A DNA stretch of 64,000 nucleotides from Taiwanofungus camphoratus (lineage: Eukaryota > Basidiomycota > Agaricomycetes > Polyporales > Taiwanofungaceae). Location of the stretch: the NCBI GenBank assembly GCA_003999685.1, contig CP021223.1:310001-374000 (forward strand), given 5' to 3'. The notes under the pieces are model-generated. The model did no database searches, was not told the DNA's origin, and saw nothing but the letters and a program-made list of their open reading frames with translations. The position numbers and the translations under genes are program-made. Shown one piece after another: positions 1-12,200 of the stretch. Within the stretch, counting starts at the first letter, position 1. Every line of letters begins with the position of its first letter.

Positions 1-1108
1 TTATACCTCCGAATTGCGAACACGAAATGCTCATGGAGTGGTGTCTTCATCGTTTGACATGATTTGTCCGGCAACGAGCCGTTCGGAGCACTCATCGGCG
101 AGTAGAGCTGACATTGCACCTCGTGTACTTCACGCCGGAGATGAAGCTTCGGGAACGGCAGGACATAATGGAAGGGCGAAGGACAGAGCCAATGTTCTGT
201 GCTAGCTGGAACTCGTTGGAAACAGCTGGCGTGAGGATACTGCGTACTTTGCTGATATCATCTTGAAGCATTCAATGCCTTCAAGGATGACAAAGTTCGC
301 ACCACAATTCAGAGAAAAACATTGGATGAATGCCGCGACAGAAGTGGCACGATAAAATGAATGAACCCAAGACGAGAAGGCCGTCGTGACAGGAGTATTG
401 CTTTGGCCTTAGCTTGAGCTTGAACGATAGCGGACGAGTCTTATGTGTAGATGCGACACGTTTGTCGATTTGAGCGGTCTAAATCGTGTCTTCGAGCCGC
501 AGTGCGCGCCTGTCACCGGTTCACTCATGCTCGTAAGTTCCAGGCCACGGACAAGTCGGAACGTTGCTATTAGTGAAACAATCATTGACAGAAGAGTCAT
601 ATGTCCGGATGCACGGCATGACGTCGATCAGCAGTATCAAATTGGGGTCATCAGAGGGAACAATGGAGCGGACTGAACGTACAGCCGAGTAACCCTCGCC
701 GAAACAGGATTACAAGAGCGACTCAAACAGAGGTCTGACACCGTCGACGACGGTGTCCAGGAGAGTGAATTCACCACCTATGATGTGTGGGCACGTTGTT
801 GAACACGAACTCGCGATCACGATCTGGCGACAGGCACGGCGCGATCGCCATCATCGTGGAAATTGTGTGGGAACTTCGGGAAAATGACATGGTTCCTCCA
901 TAAAGGGAGCTACACATTCCATTTTGGGGATATTTGCACGTGCCTTCGACTTGTTATCCATTTGTCAACCTCAGTGAAAATCTTAGAAAAGACCTAGAGC
1001 ACACTCAGGCCTTCCTTGGCACACGCCTTGACCATTCCTTTGTTTCATTCAACTTAGTGTCCCTTGCTCGCTAGCGACAATCTTCTAATCGTGCTTTTTA
1101 TAATATTC
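1..1108. other. Left-edge stretch without a recognised gene
   Basis: Only short open frames of about 60-77 codons lie here and none resembles a known family or joins into a spliced gene that I can support. The last 100 bases are probably the promoter and leader of the glutaredoxin-like gene that starts at 1109. Confidence 0.4.
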
Positions 1109-2096
1109 ATGGTCCACCGTCGTTCGCAATCCGTCAGGTATCCCAACATGCACAGCCCATCACTAGCCTCCCCTCCTTTGACCCCCTCGCTCAGCTTTGC
1201 TGCCCTTGGATCCCAACTGGCCTCGCGGAAACCCAAAAGCTACTGGTATCGCACGACGTTCCTTGCCCTCTTTGTCCTCGTCGTCGTCTCTGTCTACGTC
1301 CTGCTCATCACCCAGCCGTCGCTCTCGCCCATATCCATCTTCGAGGCTGACGGCGCCCGCGCGGGCCACCCGTCCCCGCGGCTCTCGCCAGACGCATTCC
1401 GCCTTGCGGCCCTCAGGCATAAGTGGCCAGGTCTCCCGCCGGACAATAATGCGTCGCGCCCGCAGGTCACGCTGGACGCAGCGCAGGAGCTCGCGGCCGT
1501 GTCGAGCTTCCTCGCGAGCCTGCCACAGAATGTCATCCCTTCCTCTGTCGACCCGTCGCAGCCGATCGACCCCCAGCTCGTGCTCGACTTCGACACGCGC
1601 AGTCCGCACGCCCCAGAGGAGGTCGAGACGGTTGTGCGCGACGTGTGGGCGCGGAATCCGGTCATGCTCTATTCCAAGGTCCGTCCTGCTCGCTGCTGCG
1701 TGCCTTGTCGGCTGACAGACGGTGTCTCGCCCCATCGCAAAATAGTTCTACTCTCCTATTTCACGAGAATTGAAACAAATCCTCGCCGACATGTACTTAC
1801 GCCCGTCTCCCACGATTATAGAAGTTGACCAACGACGTCAGTGTTTCTATTCGGCTGCTTGTGCGCTGATGATGCTGACCATCACGTCTCTGGCAGCCGA
1901 CGAATCCGTCCTCGCACCTTTACTGTTCCGTCTCACCTCCACGTCCGAATTGCCAATTCTCCTCATCGGCGGCCGCACGGTTGGTTCAATACAGGAGATC
2001 CGCTACCTGAAAGAAAAGGGCGAGCTCCAACGTATGATCAGCAATGCTGGCGCCGAAATCAACGCTGCGAGGAGAAAGAAGCAGAAGAAGCTCTAG
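1109..2096 (+). CDS. Membrane-anchored glutaredoxin-like protein without active-site cysteines
   Basis: Three exons (1109-1678, 1746-1836, 1897-2096) give 286 residues. A single hydrophobic segment lies near residues 47-68 (around TFLALFVLVVVSVYVLL), followed by a lumenal stem and a C-terminal glutaredoxin fold, the layout of yeast Grx6/Grx7 in the ER and Golgi. The fold is recognised from VMLYSK, the cis-proline segment SELPILLIGGRTVGS and the terminal helix. Odd: across the first intron the active site reads YSKFYSPIS, so the CPYC/CPYS motif is SPIS and no cysteine is left. This suggests a pseudo-glutaredoxin with a structural or binding role (inference). The second intron is 60 nt and in frame, so retention would not end the reading frame. 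A second ATG at 1148 could be the true start. The divergent paralogue at 4495-5286 keeps its cysteine. Confidence 0.75.
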
Positions 2097-2684
2097 TGGT
2101 CCGGAAGGACCAAGGCTCGACATTATGCTTACTCCCAGTGAGCCCATAGCGGCTATCGCTGTGGACTATCTACAGGTGGTATTGCGGGATGTATCACTAT
2201 CTACACGTACACTAGACACCGGTACATTACTCACATAGAGGATGGCCTCTATCGCACGCCGTTTGCGGGCGAACGCGGACCTTACATACACACAAGTACA
2301 TGGCTCGAGTTGCAGCTCGAACTTTTGCATGCTTACTGACTGATGAGCGACCACACTGAGAACTTGACTTCAAGTAACGTTCCCGAGACGCAGTGTGTAT
2401 TTGCGAACGCGGCCTTCACCCTTCTCGTAAATTTATCTGTGCGCTAGCTGCAGCGTCAACAAACTGCTTTGAGCGCTGATTGCGCACAGAGCTAAGGGAC
2501 GGTGCGCTGAAAAGGGCAGTTATATACCTCCTTGACGGCCTCGATATGACAGAATCCTGCTTGACATTCGAGTCTCCCTGTCAGGCGCACCTGCTCGAGC
2601 GCTTGTTGAGGCTGTGCAGCTATTTGACTGATCGCAGTCACCTCCGACCGAGAACGTCGTCGCCTTGTCGATCGTAATCGAGAC
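2097..2684 (+). other. Intergenic, glutaredoxin-like to HAD phosphatase
   Basis: The 3' flank of the first gene and the upstream region of the next, which is on the same strand. No ORF, RNA gene or repeat that I can support. Confidence 0.4.
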
Positions 2685-3737
2685 ATGGTCGACCGAAGAG
2701 CTCAGATCGAATATGTCCTCTTTGACATGGATGGTAGGTTTCGGGTCAACGCGTTCTCGCTACCGTCGAGACCTGAGCCGGTGTGATAGGCCTGCTCATC
2801 GATTCGGAGAGAGTGTACACAGAAGTGACCAGTGCGTCTGCTCGTCGCGTCTTTCTCCGTAGTATAGTCGACTCAAATCGAGATGTTCAGATGACATCCT
2901 CGCAAAGTATGGAAAAGAGATGACTTGGGATATAAAGGCCGGTCTTATGGGAAAGCGTACGGTCGCGGCCTTCCCATCGTCCTCACGTCTCTAAACAGAA
3001 CATCGTATACTTACGACTCCAGCCGAGCGCGAAGCCGCCGCGCATCTTCTCTCCTTCTTCCCTGATCTTCCTCTGGACTTCACCATCGACACCTACCTCT
3101 CTCTCCGGCGGACAGGCCAGGACGCCAGGTGGCCCACCGTGCAGCCGCTCCCAGGCGCCGTCAGGCTCGTGCAGCACCTCCGCCGGCACGGCGTGCCCAT
3201 CGCGGTCGCGACGGGCTCGCAGCGCCGCAACTACGCGCAGAAGAGCGCGCACCTCGTGGACACGCTGTTCGGCGCGTTCGAGGGGCGCGTCGTGTGCGCG
3301 GACGACGGGCTTATCCGCCCCGGCCGCGGGAAGCCGCACCCGGACATCTTCTTGGTGACGGCGGAGAAGTGCTGCGGGCGCACGGTCGGCCTCGGCGAGC
3401 AGGAGGAGAGCACGGTCACCGAGGAGGAGCGGAGGGAGAGGGCGAAGGGCCTCGTCTTCGAGGACGCTATTCCGGGCGTACAGGCGGGGAAGAGGGCGGG
3501 TATGAACGGTGCGTGGTCATTTTATTATATGAAACTAGGGCGGCGTGCGACCGCTGGGCAGAAGCGTTGATTTTTCATGTCCTTTCAGTTGTGTGGGTCC
3601 CAGACGCCAACCTCCTTGCCTTGGGGGACTCCGGTCCTACTTTGGAACTGGACCAACCGGATCAAACCTTGAAATCTCTCGAAGATTTTGTGCCTGAAGA
3701 ATGGGGTTTGCCACCTTATGACGACGATACATCTTAG
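2685..3737 (+). CDS. HAD-superfamily phosphatase, pseudouridine-5'-phosphatase (HDHD1)-like
   Basis: Five exons (2685-2733, 2790-2831, 2891-2956, 3023-3508, 3589-3737) give 263 residues, usual for this family. The HAD motifs are in order: motif I FDMDG followed by LLIDSE, with the first intron inside the final Gly codon; motif II as VATGSQ; the lysine motif as GKPHPD; and motif IV as VFEDAIPGVQAGKRAGM. The cap-domain start (ILAKYG, GLMGK) fits HDHD1/GS1-like phosphatases, which dephosphorylate pseudouridine 5'-monophosphate or related sugar phosphates in the cytosol. The substrate is inferred from family resemblance. It lies between the two glutaredoxin genes with no evident functional link. 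The GC-rich fourth exon has no visible damage. Confidence 0.85.
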
Positions 3738-4494
3738 TCTCAGAGCATTTTTTGACGGTTTGTTGCATCGATTCACGGGTACATCCAACAGACCCAACAG
3801 CCTTTCATAGAAGGCGACCATTGTATATCCCCCAACTATGACGGCGGAAGTCCAGAACGACTAGTCATAGCGCATATAGAGAATGATTTTTCAATCTCCC
3901 AATTACAATAATATTGAAGGCCGGTTTCATACGCATCCTTGGTGTTGGCTAGGGCAACATTCAGCTACAGTGCGGACGACGCGGGTTCTGCACCGCCAGA
4001 GAGTCGCTATCCCTTGTCCACCTCATGCCGCCATAGATTGCAAGCCTCCAGAGAGCTAAGAGGGCACCAATTAATTATGCGGTAAAGTGTTGCGTGGGAC
4101 GGGATAAATTACAAGTCGAGCCGAATCATCGGTGAACTCCACATACAGCAAAGTCGAGGACAATTCGAAGACGAAGAAATGGGCGGTGCAACTCGGTGAC
4201 TTCATATCAACGAATCAACTTTATGTAGTGTTTAGTACTTCATCATCCCGAGAGCACTTACTGGCATTTATAGATTTAACATTGACCTTGATTTACTGAC
4301 TCAGGGTTGGAGTTATCGCATCACGTTCAAGCAGATGGCGTCTGTGATTATTTATCTTTGCGCTGAAGTTCTGAACAATAGCTCAGCAAGGTACAAAATG
4401 GTGACTAGCAAGCACACACAAGATAATGTCGATGATATCTAAAGTACATGTCCACTCACAACACATACCCATCGCGAGCCCTGCACACGATGTG
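3738..4494. other. Convergent intergenic region
   Basis: Lies between the 3' ends of the HAD gene (plus) and the glutaredoxin gene (minus). It is AT-richer than the flanking genes. No supported gene or repeat seen. Confidence 0.4.
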
Positions 4495-5286
4495 TCAAAC
4501 TCCAAACACTTGTAGGCCATTTCCCTCAAGCAATGCTTTCAGCTTATGCTCGTCGTGCAACTGGTGTACGTCGTCAGACCCGCCCAGAGATTCACCCTGA
4601 ACACGAAGACTGTTAGTTGAGATGAACTGTTCTCCAATTTCCAAGCACGTACAAGTAGCAGTACGTTAGGCACAGTGCGTCTGTCTGTCAATCTTAGGAG
4701 GATTTGCTGGATGAGCGGTCCGTCTGATCTCGTGTTCAATTCAACAATGGTCGGTGGCGGGTAAATGTCATAGGACTTCAGAAGAGACTTGGCACGCTGG
4801 GAGAAGCTGAGAAGCCGCCTTCGTAAGAGTAGACCCTGCAATATTCATTGTGCGTGGTACGCACGGACAAAATGTCTTGCTGAACACGACCAGCGGATGG
4901 TCCGCCTTCAGGGTCTTCAAGTGGCTATCCCAGTCAACATCACCATCGGGAGCATACACGCTGAAATCGACGCCCTTATCCGGGTCCACCTTGATTCGCC
5001 CCAGCCCGTCAACCTTGATGTACCCATCGTCCTCATTCAGCCGCCTGTCAGCATGCGCAGTGACGAAGTGCAGTAGACCGTCAATCTCCCGTATCCTCTT
5101 TTCTTTGAGCTTTGCCAGTCCGACCTGTCCGGCCCGCGAGGACGACGGGGAGAAGCCAAGACCTTTGAGAGACTCCGGGAGCGACCAGAATGAAGATGGG
5201 GTGTAGTGGCTTACATAGAAAATGGATATTGCGGAGAAGATGAGGACAGTCCATATGATGCGACGACGACGGTATGGCGACGCCAT
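4495..5286 (-). CDS. Membrane-anchored monothiol glutaredoxin (Grx6/7-like)
   Basis: Three exons (5286-4865, 4806-4653, 4596-4495) give 225 residues. An N-terminal hydrophobic anchor follows an Arg-rich start (about residues 11-27, IIWTVLIFSAISIFYV), so the C-terminal domain should face the secretory lumen. The glutaredoxin fold begins at HPLVVFSKTF. Across the first intron the active site is CPFS, a monothiol-type motif, followed by QRAKSLLKSY, the cis-Pro segment TVPNVLLL and GESLGGSDDV, which binds glutathione in the family. Yeast Grx6/7 act in ER/Golgi redox control; the same role is inferred here. The exon 2/3 intron is 56 nt. The start is 295 bp from the divergent COG2 start, so the two may share a promoter region. 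Confidence 0.88.
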
Positions 5287-5581
5287 GTTGTACGACTGAG
5301 GAAGACTGCTCGGTTGTATGTCAGAGGGCGTTGTTCGTGAGGACTGAAAGGACGATGACCAGAAAGACTATTTGGATGTGGAGATCATCGTGCCTAGAGG
5401 TGTCTGAACTGACATGGCAGTGCGATGGTATTTCAGGACGTGCCGTACGCGCCTATAGGTTACGGGCGCCTGCGCGGGAATTCAGTCTTCTTGCCAACTC
5501 ATGTACGCTGACCTCTTTACTTCATGACTTGCTCTTTCCCTCGTCTACTAACTTGCTCGCGTTTATAGTGATTTCCGTGTA
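5287..5581. promoter_or_regulatory. Shared divergent promoter region, glutaredoxin / COG2
   Basis: A 295-bp gap between two start codons pointing away from each other. It must hold both promoters unless one leader starts inside. No canonical TATA box is obvious on either side; pyrimidine-rich stretches precede the COG2 start. Confidence 0.45.
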
Positions 5582-8500
5582 ATGGCGTCAGCTAAAAGCC
5601 CCGAGGCTGGCAGCTCTCGGGACCCCTTTGAACTCGAACGGCTGGCTGAAGAGCTGGAAACCCGTGAGCTCAGCTCCTCTTCAAGAAAAGGCACCGGGAC
5701 CATCGAGGAGTTGTCTACCGCAGAGCGCGATCTACCTCTCTACGTCCCACTGTCACACGAGAATCCTTATCTTTCTTCTGAGACCTTCAACGTCGAGGAG
5801 TTTCTACTCTCGCGCTCGTATACGTCTCTCCCTGACTTGCGCTCGGAACTCAGGGATTACCTTGCGACCTTGAAGGAGGAACTCGTCAAGCTCATCAACG
5901 ACGATTATGAGGCCTTTATAAGTCTCAGCACGGATCTAAGAGACGAAGGTGCGAGACTCGAGCGGTTGAAATCACCTCTAGGCGATCTCAAAGCGCAAGT
6001 AATTGTACGTTGCAATCTTGGCAGTAGGATACAATGTGGTAATATATTATCTATTTTTGGGCTCAGGAAGCAAGGCAGACATTGCAAGATATACAGGATG
6101 CTATCCAGCTCAGACTAGGTAAACGTTCCGCACTGAGAGAAGAAAAGGTGCGCTGTTTTACAGGTCTTTCGCGGTATGCATGTCTCGCAGAGTCTGAGAG
6201 CACACTCTGCACGAAGGCGGAGTGCATCCTTCCAAATCTAGTTGTTGTAAGATATTAGAAGACCTCTTTTCTGCGGATCGGTTCCGACTTGAGTGAAAAG
6301 GTCAGAACTAACGTCTCACGTCAGGCTTTTCTTCATCTGCTTCTCAAGATTTCCGAGTCCGTCACACGCCTTGAGTCTTTACTTTTGATTGCATCGCCAC
6401 CTGAAGAGGCCAAGAGCTCTGATCTCAATGGGCTGAAGCTCTCAACTCCGTCGGAGGACAATACCTTGGAAGAGAGGTGAGAGCAGCGCCATAGCTTCGA
6501 CGGAAATCATATGAAAGTAGCGGACAGAACGCGAGGCAACCGTGCCAAACACCTAGCTCGTGTCGCATCAGAATATACGCAACTTCTCTACCACGTCTCA
6601 AGAGCTCAGGCCGAAGGTAGCGCCTTTGTAGACGAGTTACAATGGGTTTGTGAGCTGTATCATTGTTCTTTAGCACCCTTCTTCGCTCATGTGAAACCCC
6701 ATCATACTTCCTGTGGGTAGCGCATCGATCGTATCAAGTCCACCCTCTCTTCTGATCTGGATCACCTATTCACTACTACGGTGATAGCCTTGACGTCCGG
6801 CAAGGAACACACAAAGGACAGTAAAGTGACAGACATTGAGAAATCCAAATGGCTAGCCGATGTTACAGAGTGTCTCAGGACATATGACATTCTCGGACTC
6901 TGGCGTGATGCGGAGGACGTCCTTAGAAGGGAAGTCGTCCGCGAGTTTGTGAAGAAGGCAGGTCACGCGCAGACTTTCCTCAGTAGACTCCCATCTCATA
7001 TATCGGTAGACAATCCACCCTGGCGCCCTAGCAGCACCTCACTCTCCCATACTACCCCACACACCGTTTGCTCCAGGATCACGATCGCCCGCTCCGCCCT
7101 TGACAACCTCTAATCCTCCACGCACGCCGTACACGCCATTCACTGCATTCGCCTCGAAGCAGAATCCGTTCGAGTTCAGCCTCCAGGTTGGCGCGGCCCC
7201 GGCGGGGTCGGCACACCTCCTCGACGATCGGGACGACCCACTTGCCGCGCTGTACAACATTCTTCTGCGCTTCGTGGACCGCGATATGAAGCGGATTATG
7301 GAGATCGCCGAGAACGTGTGCGTGAAGTCTGGCACCAGGTCGACAAAGACAGCGGCGCCGTTGTTGGGTGTTGTGCCTGCTACGGAATCGGGAGACGCCG
7401 AGCGCGGTTTCGAGATCATGTCCAATGTAGTCTGGGCGGAGGTTGGGAGGGCGATCATGGACGAGCTGGGAAAAGTAGTGTTCGCCGCTGGCAAACCGGA
7501 TGAATTCCGCAAGGTACATAATCTAAATTTATTCTCAGGAAGTCCTTCTCCATGATATTGATATTTTACCTAGCACTATGAGACAACACAAGCATTCATC
7601 CGCTCGCTTGAATTCCTTGCTCCTTCAGTCCACAGTATTGAAGTTATGCGAGCACATCCGGTATACTCTGCTTTCGAGCGACGATGGCAGCTCCCAGTAT
7701 ATTTCCAGTTACGATGGAAGGAGATTATCACCAAGCTCGAGGAAGCATTGGCAGTTACTCGTCTCGAGCGGACAGATAGTAAAGGTAGCAATAACATTAA
7801 CATATGGCATGGCCCTGCTTAGACCTGCCGCTTACGACAGGTATTGAACCTTTCGTTACTGCCCAAGCAGCGGCCATCTGGGAGGCTATCAGCAGCTGTT
7901 GGAGTGCTGAAGTGTATATACCAGAACTCAGCCATCGCTTCTGGCGACTCACACTACAAGTCGGTCTTTTACTCCTTGGCCATCCTCGTTGCTGAACGTT
8001 AAACCTCCCAGCTGCTCAGCAGATACAGAACATGGATTGAGAGCAGCCTCCCTCCCCTAGAGCCACCACCAAAGGTAGCTGCAGCTGTAGCTACGGAGAA
8101 GTTGAGCGCCGTACGTACAATTTTTGATGAGACGAATAGACACTCATCATACACACAGGCATCAGGGTCCGGAACGCCGACCTCGCTTTCGTCGCGCGCA
8201 TCAACGCCAAATCCACTGATGGAGGGGGCTTCTGCGGAAGCCAATGCAGCCGATGAAGCGCTCTTGCAACAGTTCGCAACAGCCATCACTGACATCAAGG
8301 CGATGGAATTTCAGACACTGAGACTTTGGCGCGAGGAGTTGAGCATGATGCTTCCCGAAACAAGTGTTTCAGTCGAAGACGGTGATGTAGATCCCAATGG
8401 TGGGCTACGTCCTATCAGGCTGGGCTTTGGGACTGACAAATTCTTTTCAGGCGCATTGAACCACATCTTATCAACACTTACATCGCTCATTTCGCCGCTT

Positions 8501-9139
8501 ACCAGTCAGGTTATCTTGATATTATCCAGGCGTGCTTGCGACGCTCTTCTGTCTATGCGATCAATACCCTCGCAATTCAGAGCAATGTCATCAAACAAGC
8601 GTATGCCAACAGAACCCAGCTATTTTGTATCACTAGTTTTTCGTCCCCTCAGGGCCTTCTTCGCCATCGGCTCTGCAGAAGGGCCAGGAATGGCTTTGAA
8701 AGACGAATATTTGCAGCCTTACGCTCAAGAAGTATTCGAAATCGTGACACAAAGGTAGCGCAATGGTTAGAATTCATGCACTGATAAGGACTAATTGATT
8801 TTATATGTAAAGATACATCTACTTCTTGTCAGCCATGAAGAAGACTGAAGAGTCTTTGCGGAGGCTGAAGAAAGGCAAGAAATCCACGTTTTCACTCTTT
8901 AGCGGATCCAATTCCGTCAAAGACGATGATGGACGGGCGGACGAAGAAAAAATTCGTACACAAATGATATTAGATGTTGAAGCATTTGGAAGAGACGCTG
9001 AGTCACTCGGGGTCCCTGTACGACAAAACGAAGTGTTCAAATCATTGGAGGACATGGCTCGTGCCAGTTTGGTAGATGGTACGTGCTGCATCCCATCTCT
9101 TGTTGACCGAAGCTCACCTGTAAGTGACTAGATATTTGA
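5582..9139 (+). CDS. COG2: Conserved oligomeric Golgi complex subunit 2
   Basis: A multi-exon gene. The first exon (5582-5998) encodes the COG2 N-terminal domain: FNVEEFLLSRSYTSLPDLR followed by LVKLINDDYEAFISLSTDLR, the signature of COG2 proteins. The next exon reads EARQTLQDIQDAIQLRLGKR and continues the predicted coiled coil that assembles the COG lobe. Later exons carry the long helical C-terminal region; the final large exon includes AMKKTEESLRRLKKGKK and a short last exon ends at 9139. COG tethers retrograde vesicles at the Golgi. Internal exon borders between about 6.1 and 8.8 kb were only partly worked out. The stop lies 66 bp from the convergent VPS8 stop, so the 3' UTRs probably overlap. 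Confidence 0.88.
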
Positions 9140-9205
9140 CTAATGTTATTTAAATCTGGCATATCCTTCCAAATCCATGATTACATCTGTGGAGGCATAA
9201 GTGCG

Positions 9206-12200
9206 TTAATATATGTTGTTGGTATTAGTGTGGAAGTGAGACGGTAAACATCTACTATGGTATATGGCACCTGTCCGTGATACAATAATGGGTACCCTGC
9301 TTTCCAACCCCGGCTCTCCGCTTGTCGCAGATTTTTGTGCATCAAGGAACGACTCTCCACAGGACCTACAAACTCCTTGTGATGCCGCCCAACCTCGAGT
9401 TTGTTCATGTGCTAATTCTCCAATTGTCGCGAAAAGATCACGGTCTACCAGATGTTTTGTGATCATCAGCATATCGCTATCCGACCGATACGACTCCAGC
9501 ATGCCAGTGAAGATTGCTCTGAATTCAGCATAAAGAGCAGGTTTCGAGAAGGGGCTCTTCGAAGCTGAGTCTAGCAGCCGTTTAAACAATCGTGGTAACG
9601 AAACAGCCCTCAAGGAACTTATTGACATTAACGAGCTGAAACTACCTTGGACTAGCGAACGCAAGGCGGATACAGTCTGCTTTTGTTTCTTGATGGGTGT
9701 GTCGTCAGTAGAATAGTCGTGAGAAGGATCAAGCGCTTCAGCGGAACAACAGCCAGCAACACGCTGAACGGTATCGATTTGACAGCTGAGAAGCTGGAAC
9801 CAAATATCCTCCAATGGCACATCGGCAGAGGGAGTAAGCTGTGAGTGTTCAAGACAGATGGAATTTGCAATATGTCCCATGGATTCTAAAGCGTCGACTG
9901 AACTCATGAGTATATGTCCATCGGTCTCTGACCCTATTAACGCATCGGCGATCCGCGCGGAAATTGTGCTCTCATATTCAGCGGTCTTCGAGAGCGCGGC
10001 ACGGGGACCTTCATCACGATTTATGGCCCAAATCACGGCATCAAAAACTTCATGCTCCTCGCATGTTTGTATCACGTCAGAAATCTTCAAGAAATCGGAA
10101 GGGAGGTAACAAAGCGCAGCAATGACTCCGGAAGGATCGAGGCGACAGTGAAGCAGAATGTATGTGTTGCGCAAGGATGACGGAACGTGACATGGGGGCT
10201 CGCTCTTCCAAGGTGGGTTGATTCCTTCTTCAGTTGGTTGTGGCGGTCCAAGGAGATAGCGCAGGTAAGCAAAGCGATCATCAGCCTGTTCTAAGGCATC
10301 GATCGCGCGTTCGTGAAGAGCCGGTACATGCCTTTCTAACAGAGCAGCAGTGCTAACCACATTAGTACTCAGGAGCGTGGGCAATGACTCTGTGACAGCG
10401 ACGACAAGTTCTCGTGGTAAAACGCCCTTGTTAGATCGTTCTGCAATGTCAAGAACACCATCGACGGAGGGAATGACTGAAGATCGTGATAGGTCGGGGT
10501 CGTTCAAATAAGTCAGAAATAGAGGTGTCCATCGCCGATCTTGCTGATACCACGATCGCAAAATCCTGTAAAAACCAGCTTTCTCGAACAGGCTTGCTAT
10601 TCGCTCGCTTTCGTGCGGGGTGTATACAGATAGAAGATATTCTGCAGCAAGTTGACGATCCTCACGAGTATCGTGATCTGGATCCACAGCAAGACCGATC
10701 AGGATGCCATGCAACGCGCTTGGAGGGATCTGAATGAAAATGAATTGATGGTACTTTGCAACATTCCGAGCGATGAATATATTCACGAAAGTAACCTCCG
10801 CGCGAGAAAGACCTGGGGATGATAATATTTCCAGTAGAATCTTGACAATAACAAGCCGGCTTATTCTTCGCGTTTCATCGTTGAAATAAGAATCCTCGAA
10901 AGCTGAGTCAAGAGTGTGCAGAAACGCTTCTGGATCAAATCGCAGGAGAAGACGAGTATAAGGATATGTAGGCTCAACGCCATTTTCCTCATCAGATGTC
11001 AAGATGAGTTTGCCTCCTTCTCCCAGTGGCCATACACTCGATCGTCCAAAGAAAAGAAAACTGTAAACGTCATTCCTAGCCTGGAGCGCTTCATCCTCAG
11101 GCAGTGGCTCTTCGGACGGAAACGAAAGCCCCGAAAGAATATCTCCTAGGTAGGGGTAGACCTTGTATGCATTCAAGACAACTGGCTCAATTGCCTCGTC
11201 GTTCATATACGGAGTTGTTAGTGAACCCTCTCGTCGCGCCTTCCGGTATTGTTGTACTTTCCGAATCAGGCCAAGCAGTTCAGCTATTGGTGAGACGTAG
11301 TCCTTCATAGCACGAGTAAATACGTAGATGAGTGCGTCATACAGCTGGTGCTTCTGACACAATGTGACTGCCTGGTTGACATCCAGACAGTCAGGATCAA
11401 TGTGCCATATGATTCTCTCGGCTGCATCTGGACGATTATCCTCATCGTGAAGAGCAATGAGTCGCTGCGTGATTCGTGGCGGGACGTGGCGTATGCTGCT
11501 GTCAAGTACAAACGGCTCCAACTTTGAGAGGAAGATACGTGAGATCCCGTTGTCATCATAATATTGAAACAGGTCCTCGAAAAGGAAGTCGTAGTCGTCC
11601 AACGCAATGCATGCCCGCGCGCAGACTTTCACCAAACCCTCAAAGAGAGACGTGCGATCGACGCCACGACCATCCGATGTTATGTGGGTGCCATCGATCA
11701 TACGATCCTCAGAAAACGCATACCGCGCGGAAGCAACCATCAGTTCATGCATCTTTTCTCCAACGACCTCTTGGAGTTTTTCCGGGGTGTCAGGAAGACC
11801 GTTTCGGTTTCCCGGGGCCTCCCCGATGAAGTACGAGCGGGTGAGTTCAATGGCACTCAGGAAATCGCCATTCTGGACAGATGAAAGAATCCGATCTGCC
11901 CAAGTAAGGAGTGTGCCGACTTGAAGCTCGTGCTGCCCCTGCATCTATAGGTCAATTAGAAAATCTCTTCCGCAAACAGCAAACTTACAAGAAGAAATAT
12001 CTTCCCCTTGTACACTCGCACGCTATGTGCCACCTCCATGACGGCATCAGGATAGGATAGGGACCCATTCATGGTATGGCCCAATATTGGAGAGACCAGA
12101 GACCAGACGTCGTAAGGCACATGCTCTACAAGTTTCGATGAACGGACGTCATAAACTTCTAGACTGTCGTAAGTTAGGACAATGATTTGCTAAAATACCC

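Noticed and set aside
1163-1735. 190-codon minus-strand frame across the first glutaredoxin exon
   Set aside because: Arg-rich shadow with no recognisable domain; the plus strand encodes a membrane helix and glutaredoxin fold.
3526-3537. ATGAAACTAGG shared between the HAD last intron and 39057-39067
   Set aside because: Only 11 bp in common with different flanks; expected by chance at this scale.
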